The position numbers and the translations under genes are program-made. This document shows positions 59,446 to 64,000 of a DNA stretch of 64,000 nucleotides, piece after piece. Numbering within the stretch: position 1 is the first letter of the stretch; the number at the start of each line of letters is the position of its first letter. The notes under the pieces are model-generated. The model did not search any database. It was not told where the DNA came from and saw nothing but the letters and a program-made list of their open reading frames with translations. Source of the stretch: Streptomyces halstedii (lineage in GTDB: Bacteria > Actinomycetota > Actinomycetes > Streptomycetales > Streptomycetaceae); contig JOAZ01000018.1 in NCBI GenBank assembly GCA_000720535.1, positions 1-64,000 on the forward strand. The letters are read 5' to 3'.

Positions 59446-60252
59446 ATGCTGGCCGATCACGCCGCCGCCTCGCCCGCCGGCCCGCCCGGCCTCTTCTCCC
59501 TGGCCGGCCGGACCGCCCTGGTCACCGGCGCCGGCGGCGGCCTGGGCCGTGCCCAGTGCGAGGCCCTGGGCACGGCGGGCGCCCGGATCATCGCCTCCGA
59601 CCTCGACCCGGCCGCCGCCGAGGAGACCCGCGCGTACCTCGCACGACGGTCGGTCGACTGCGCGGCCCTGGAACTCGACGCCACGAGCACGAGCGCCGTC
59701 GAGGCCGCCTTCGACGCCTTGGAGGCGTCCGGGGACCTCCCGGACGTCCTGGTGAACAACGCGGGCGTCTCCCTGCGCAACAGCGCGCTGGAGGCCACCC
59801 CCGAGGAGTTCGACACCACCCTCGCCGTCAATCTGCGGGCCACCTACTTCACCGCGCAGCGCGCGGCACGCGCCATGCGGGAACGCGGGGGCGGCCGGAT
59901 CATCAACCTCGCCTCCATCGGCGGCCTCGTGGTCGACGGCGAGCGCTCCTCGGTCTACGGCGCGTCCAAGGCCGCCGTCGTCCAGGTCACCAAGAACATG
60001 GCCTACGAATGGGGCCGATACGGCATCAGGGTCAACGCCATCGCCCCCGGCTACATGCGCACCGCCATGACCACGGACCTCCTGCCCGACCGGGCCGAGG
60101 AGGACCGGCTCGTCGCCACCCACATCCCGCTCGGGCGCATCGGCGAACCCGGCGACCTCGCGGGCGCGGTGGTCTTCCTGGCCTCGGACGCCTCCGCGTA
60201 CGTGACCGGCCACACGCTCACGGTCGACGGCGGCTGGGTGGTGTCGCTCTGA
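59446..60252 (+). CDS. short-chain dehydrogenase/reductase
   Basis: A 268-aa classical SDR: TGAGGGLGRAQCEALG, VLVNNAGVSL, catalytic Ser and YGASKAAVVQVTKNMAYEWG, PGYMRTAM, VDGGW. Resembles gluconate 5-dehydrogenase-type enzymes. Last gene of the transporter-linked set, 42 bp after the GntR gene. ATG 59446 with AGGAG nine bases upstream is preferred over GTG 59419. Together with an FCD regulator it suggests catabolism of a sugar acid or hydroxy acid. Confidence 0.88.
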   Translation: MLADHAAASPAGPPGLFSLAGRTALVTGAGGGLGRAQCEALGTAGARIIASDLDPAAAEETRAYLARRSVDCAALELDATSTSAVEAAFDALEASGDLPDVLVNNAGVSLRNSALEATPEEFDTTLAVNLRATYFTAQRAARAMRERGGGRIINLASIGGLVVDGERSSVYGASKAAVVQVTKNMAYEWGRYGIRVNAIAPGYMRTAMTTDLLPDRAEEDRLVATHIPLGRIGEPGDLAGAVVFLASDASAYVTGHTLTVDGGWVVSL

Positions 60253-60263
60253 CTTCCGCTCCA

Positions 60264-60306
60264 CCGCCCTGGAGGGCGGGGATTCCTGCCACGGTCGGCT
60301 GACCGT
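60264..60306 (+). repeat. IS200/IS605-like right-end hairpins
   Basis: Two perfect 6-bp stems, CCGCCC-TGGA-GGGCGG (60264-60279) and ACGGTC-GGCT-GACCGT (60291-60306), flank the phrase GGGATTCCTG. This is the layout I associate with the 3' ends of TnpB-carrying IS200/IS605 elements in streptomycetes. No tnpB or tnpA is present upstream, so it would be a remnant. Confidence 0.45.
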
Positions 60307-60504
60307 CTCGGTGGGTTCCTGCTTCACCGCGCTGTGCCGGGACGAGTCCCGGTCCTCACCACGCTCCGCAGACACGGCCGGTCCGGGCGCCTTCGCGACG
60401 GCAGCGGCACGCGGCCGGTGACGGCCGCTCCCCCGCCGGCCGGGTGTCCCGGCGGCGGGGGGAGGCACGCGCGGCCGCCGGGAGGCCCGGGGCGCGGATA
60501 CGCC

Positions 60505-61896
60505 TCAGCCCAGGCGGCGCGTCCTGCGGACCGCCACGGCGGCCGCCGATCCGACCGCGACCAGCAGGGCCCCGGTTGCGGCCAGCAGCCAGTTGTCCGA
60601 GCCCGCTCCGGTGCTCGCGAGCGACCCGTCGGAAGCGGTCTGGTCCGGGCCGGACCCGTCCTGACCGCCGGAGCCGTCGGAACCGCCGGAGCCGCCGGGG
60701 GCGGACGGCAGGCCCGGGGAGGCAGTGGGCTGCGGGCTCGTCGGGGTGTCCGACGGCGTCGGGGAACCGCTCGGGTCGGGCCCCTGCGACGGGTCCGGGG
60801 AACCGGTCGGCTCCGGCGTGGATCCCTCGTCGCAGCCGGGCAGGTCGCCCTCGAAGGGGTAGGCGTGCAGTTCCTGGCCGCCCGACTGGGCCTCCGACGT
60901 GTGGGTCAGTGAACCGGCCGTGTAGAAGCGGCCGTTGGTGCCGCTCATCGAGAGCGTCGTCATGCTCGACGGGTCGCCGACCAGCACGCTGCCCTGGAAC
61001 TGGGCGGCCCCCCTCAGCCGGATCTCGGTGGCGTCCGGGAAGTTCCACATCAGGCGCTCGCGCAGCCCCGTCTGAGGCAGGGCGTCCATCAGCGTGCTGA
61101 TGGCGCGGCTCGCGCCGTAGATGTTGACGAGGACCGTCGCGCCCTGCGGGATATTCTCGAACCTGATGTCCTGCGCGCCGCCCTGGGCGTTCGCCAGGTC
61201 GGCGTCCAGGGAGAAGACCTGGAGGGCGGAGGTGCCGTCGCCCGTGAAGACCCTCTCGTGGCCCGCGTCCTCCACCGTCCCGGTGGCCGGGCGCCGGTGG
61301 TCCTTTCCGTCGTCGTAGGCGTAGCACTGGCTGGCCAGGGTGAGCCGGCCGCGCAGGGCGGTGTACGGCGCCACCGCGCCGGCGTCCCGGACCGGGTCCG
61401 GGGACACCGTGCCGCTCAGGTTCCGCCCGTACTTCACCACGCCGTGGCTGGTGCCCTCCTCGGCGAGCAGCCGTTCGCCGCTCGCCACGGTCAGGTCCCG
61501 GCCCACGGTGAGGTAGTCGGAGCCGTCGGGCGGCGGCACCCGGGAGCCGACGCCCGCGACGCCGACGTTGTAGATCTGCGAGACGCCCGCGCGCTTGTCC
61601 ATGTCGAAGTCGCCAAGGACGACGGCCTTGCCCTCGGCCTCGGCGGCGGCCTCCCGTACCAGGAAGTCCCCGCCGACGAAAATGTTGACGTTGCCGTCGT
61701 GGTGGGTGACGGGGCCGTTGTTCAGGCCCGGCCAGTCGGTGGGGCAGTCGCTCCCCAGGCAGGGGCCGAGCCCTCCGGGCAGCGGAGCGGCCGCGGCCGC
61801 GGGCGCCAGCGCGCCGGTCATCGCCACCGCCGCGGTCACGGCCACCGCGACGCGCACGGTTCTTCCGCCACCGCGTCTCAGCTTATATATCCTCAT
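60505..61896 (-). CDS. choice-of-anchor-A family cell-wall protein with LAXTG signal
   Basis: A 463-aa secreted protein. N-terminal signal peptide ([23 protein letters not shown]), a beta-rich domain ([18 protein letters not shown] to LPGCDEG, with repeated VGGDF and VGRDL turns), a Pro/Ser/Thr/Gly linker, and a C-terminal sorting signal LASTG with hydrophobic helix and RRTRR tail, the class E sortase substrate form of Streptomyces. Expected to be covalently attached to peptidoglycan. Function unknown. ATG 61896 lacks a clear ribosome site; an ATG 18 bases further upstream (61914) is in frame. Confidence 0.8.
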   Translation of the reverse strand: MRIYKLRRGGGRTVRVAVAVTAAVAMTGALAPAAAAAPLPGGLGPCLGSDCPTDWPGLNNGPVTHHDGNVNIFVGGDFLVREAAAEAEGKAVVLGDFDMDKRAGVSQIYNVGVAGVGSRVPPPDGSDYLTVGRDLTVASGERLLAEEGTSHGVVKYGRNLSGTVSPDPVRDAGAVAPYTALRGRLTLASQCYAYDDGKDHRRPATGTVEDAGHERVFTGDGTSALQVFSLDADLANAQGGAQDIRFENIPQGATVLVNIYGASRAISTLMDALPQTGLRERLMWNFPDATEIRLRGAAQFQGSVLVGDPSSMTTLSMSGTNGRFYTAGSLTHTSEAQSGGQELHAYPFEGDLPGCDEGSTPEPTGSPDPSQGPDPSGSPTPSDTPTSPQPTASPGLPSAPGGSGGSDGSGGQDGSGPDQTASDGSLASTGAGSDNWLLAATGALLVAVGSAAAVAVRRTRRLG

Positions 61897-62206
61897 ACGG
61901 GTTAATATGCAGCACATCTCACAGGAAGTCACCTCGCCGGGGTGATAGTGATGCGAAGCACCATGAAGCGGCTGAGTCCTGCCGACTCCGCGTATTCGCT
62001 TTGACCTGCACATTTTTGACGAGCCGTCGGGCGCCGCGGGTGGTGCGCGGAGTGGCACCGGCCGGGGCCTCCAACAAAGTGATGACCCGGGCGGCGGGGT
62101 CCCTCCGTTCCGTGGTGGACCCGCACGGGAGTCCCCCGCCGGGGCGGGTGGCCGTCCGGGGGCCTCCGCGGCCTGACGCACCGCCCGCGTGGGCGTGGGC
62201 GGGGCG
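61897..62206. other. intergenic stretch without a recognised gene
   Basis: The part next to 61897 is AT-rich and should contain the promoter of the cell-wall protein (minus strand). The rest shows no coding pattern I trust. Confidence 0.4.
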
Positions 62207-62700
62207 TCAGGCGGCGGCCGGTCTGTCCAAGGAGTGGACGGTGACCGGGCCGCCGAAGAGGGTGCCCTCGCGCAGGGGGGTGAAGCCGAGCCGTTCCGCC
62301 ACCCGGACCGAGGCGGTGTTCCCGGGGCGGATCATGGAGGTGAGGCGGTCCGTGTCCAGGGTCGCGAATCCCCAGTCCAGACAGGCGCGGGCCGCCTCGG
62401 TCGCGTAACCGTGGCCCCACGCCCCGGGCTCAGCGTCCAGCCGAGTTCCACCTCGTCGAAGTCCGCCCAGTGGTTCGGCCCGGTCAGTCCGATGAACTCT
62501 CCACTGGACCTCAGCTCCACGGCGCACAGCCCGTGGCCCCGCTGCGCCCACTGCCGCTACACGGCGGCCAGCCGCTCCAGCGCCCGTTCGCGCGAGTAGG
62601 CACCGACGAACCGGTTCACTCGCTCATCGGCGTGAAGCGCGACGAACGCGTCGACGTCGTCGGTCCGGAGGGGCCGCAGTGAGAGCCGTTCGGTCTCGAT
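62207..62700 (-). pseudogene. GNAT acetyltransferase (RimJ/RimL-like), disrupted
   Basis: In one minus-strand frame AIETERLSLRPLRTDDVDAFVALHADERVNRFVG to LERLAAV ends at a TAG where a Trp codon is expected (stop at about 62560-62565); the same frame continues WAQRGHGLCAVELRSSGEFIGLTGPNHWADFDEVELGWTLSPG. The protein then continues in another frame ([46 protein letters not shown]). One nonsense and one frameshift lesion; probably dead unless they are sequencing errors. Confidence 0.75.
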
Positions 62701-62706
62701 CGCCCC

Positions 62707-63294
62707 GCCAGCCTATCCGCGGGGGGCCTCCGGCCGGAGGGCGTACGGGGACGGCCGGGGTGCCGCGCGGTTCGCCGGCGGGCGGTGCCGGGCGCGGGAG
62801 CGGGGCCCGCCGCGAGCAGGGTGCCGTCCCGCCGGGAGAGGGGGCGCGCCGCCGGACACGGAGCCGACCGCGCACGAGTAGCGCGGTCCCCGCTCGCGCG
62901 ACCCGCACGAGGCGGAGGAAGGACCCGTCCAAAGAGGGGAGCCCCGGGGCCGCCCGTGCACGGGTACGGACCGAGGACGCGGGCTGCCCGTGCACCGGCG
63001 CGGACCGAGGACGGCGGCCGGTGCCGCGTTCCCGCCCCGGCAGGCCCCCCTCCGGGCGGCCCTTCCCGCCCGGGTCCTGGGCGGGAAGGGCCGCCCGGAG
63101 GGCCGGGCCCGTGCCGTCGGCCGTGCCGTCCGGTGGACGGGGTCCCGGGACGCCCCTGTCCGCCAGTCCCGGCGTGCCGCGCCCGGGCGCGCGGCAGGGG
63201 CCGGAACGAGTTGCGACGTTTGTCGAATGACTGCCCGTACGTCGCTCAATAGCATGACGACTCCCCATCAACGAGGAATACGAGGGACGTTCCC
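62707..63294. other. GC-rich non-coding stretch with repeats
   Basis: No credible gene. It contains a long perfect hairpin (63048-63102) and two copies of a 27-bp unit (62953-62979 and 62987-63013) beginning CCCGTGCAC and ending CGGACCGAGGACG. The promoter of the next gene must be near the right end. Confidence 0.5.
63048..63102. repeat. 24-bp perfect inverted repeat
   Basis: Arms 63048-63071 and 63079-63102 are exact complements with a 7-nt loop. The arm starts CCCTCCGGGCGG. It would form an exceptionally stable hairpin; probably a terminator, or the trace of a lost element. Confidence 0.65.
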
Positions 63295-64000
63295 ATGGCA
63301 GCACATTCGTCACAGGAGACGCGCGCTCTGGCCATGGGAGTCCTGGCCGAGGATCTGCAGTGCTCGGTGACCGTGGCGTGCCGTCTGCGGCAGCGGGGGC
63401 TTGAGCCGGTGATCGTCCGCGATCCCTCGACGGCGGTGGACGGTGCCGACGCCGTCGTCGTCGACCTCGACCTCCACCACGCGGGCCACGCGGCCATGGC
63501 GCTGATCGAGGAGTGGACGAACTGGCTGGATTCGCGGGGGTGTTCGCGGCTGGAGGTCAAGCTCAACGCGGAACTGCGCGGCTCCCCCGACGCCCTGGTC
63601 GCCGGGATCGAGGGGTGTCACGGCGGGAACGGCATCCTGCTGGTGGTCCCCGCCTATCCGACGGCCGGCCGGGTGTGTGTGGACGGGCGGCTGCTGGCCC
63701 CGATGCCGGCGGGCAACGGTCTCGACGTCGATGTGCGCACCGCGGTGCGGATCGAGGACGCCGAAGTCGTGGGCCTGTCGGTGCTGAACCGAGGCGCGGA
63801 GGCGGTCACCGACCACGTCCGCGCGGCCCTGGCGCGCGGTACGCGCCGGTTCGTGCTGGACGGCACGGTCGAGACGCATCTCGGGGCCGCGGCGCAGGTC
63901 GCCTCGCGGCTGCACGAGGAGGGGCACCGGGTGGCCACGGCCAGTACCGGCGGGTGGCTGCGGTTCTATCCCGACCTCGGCCGGGACGGGTTCGTCGTGG
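63295..64000 (+). CDS. DUF1537 / four-carbon acid sugar kinase-like protein (partial)
   Basis: The first 235 codons of a protein that runs off the right edge. It aligns with the N-terminal domain of the OtnK/DUF1537 family: a LAEDLQ segment where ADDLTG is usual, KLNAELRG where KxDSTLRG is usual, then the well kept VVPAYPTAGRVCVDGRLL. The usual Asp and Ser residues are therefore altered, so substrate or activity may differ. ATG 63295 with GAGGGA eight bases upstream. Confidence 0.72.
   Translation, partial: MAAHSSQETRALAMGVLAEDLQCSVTVACRLRQRGLEPVIVRDPSTAVDGADAVVVDLDLHHAGHAAMALIEEWTNWLDSRGCSRLEVKLNAELRGSPDALVAGIEGCHGGNGILLVVPAYPTAGRVCVDGRLLAPMPAGNGLDVDVRTAVRIEDAEVVGLSVLNRGAEAVTDHVRAALARGTRRFVLDGTVETHLGAAAQVASRLHEEGHRVATASTGGWLRFYPDLGRDGFVV

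Noticed and set aside
60334-61327. Plus- and minus-strand frames around and opposite the LAXTG protein
   Set aside because: Shadows: the minus-strand frame with signal peptide, linker and sorting signal is the coherent one.
62679-63252. Several long frames over the 62.7-63.25 kb stretch on both strands
   Set aside because: Composition is repetitive Arg/Gly/Pro in all frames, driven by direct and inverted repeats; no domain.

Overview
The window is high-GC actinobacterial DNA. Gene content and order from about 23.2 to 50 kb match the oxytetracycline (OTC) cluster of Streptomyces rimosus, so the source is S. rimosus or a very close relative. Identifications rest on reading motifs, protein lengths and gene order; no database search was run.

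Left part (1-21.1 kb): a type I modular polyketide synthase on the minus strand. A giant protein (loading AT-ACP plus three modules) is followed by the start of a second PKS protein that runs off the window. Next to it are a 5-aminolevulinate synthase (minus) and, divergently, two adenylate-forming ligases. That trio equals the known three-enzyme set (ALAS, acyl-CoA ligase, amide synthetase) that makes and attaches a 2-amino-3-hydroxycyclopentenone (C5N) cap. A modular PKS product carrying a C5N amide is therefore predicted. The visible modules (methylmalonyl/B-type KR; malonyl/A-type KR; unreduced) carry no dehydratase and so do not look like a polyene line.

Junction (21.1-23.2 kb): a decayed IS3-type element and about 1 kb of non-coding sequence separate the two clusters.

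Centre (23.2-50 kb): the OTC cluster. It has the regulator otcG, the ribosomal protection gene otrA, and operons oxyS-oxyT (minus), oxyR-Q-P (plus), oxyJ-K-L-M-N (minus), oxyI-H-G-F (plus) and oxyA-B-C-D-E (minus), then otrR/otrB (divergent repressor and exporter) and the SARP activator otcR. OxyABCD build the malonamyl-primed chain; OxyJ, K and N reduce and cyclise it; OxyF methylates C6; OxyL, E and G oxidise; OxyQ and OxyT install the dimethylamine; OxyS and OxyR finish. Five promoter regions share 7-bp direct repeats 11 bp apart, ending 8 bp before a -10-like hexamer, the layout expected for SARP activation. Strong inverted repeats close the convergent gene pairs.

Right flank (50-54.5 kb): an insertion-sequence graveyard with a truncated pirin gene, several broken transposases, an intact SUKH (SMI1/KNR4) gene inside a CTAA-bounded element, a helix-turn-helix ORF, two small membrane proteins and an SDR remnant.

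Right end (54.9-64 kb): an amino-acid-type ABC importer operon with an acetoacetate-decarboxylase-like enzyme, a GntR/FCD regulator and an SDR, preceded by a perfect 22-bp palindrome. After it come IS200/IS605-like hairpins, a cell-wall protein with an LAXTG sorting signal, a broken acetyltransferase, and a partial DUF1537 (four-carbon acid sugar kinase-like) gene with unusual motifs. No tRNA, rRNA or CRISPR array was recognised.
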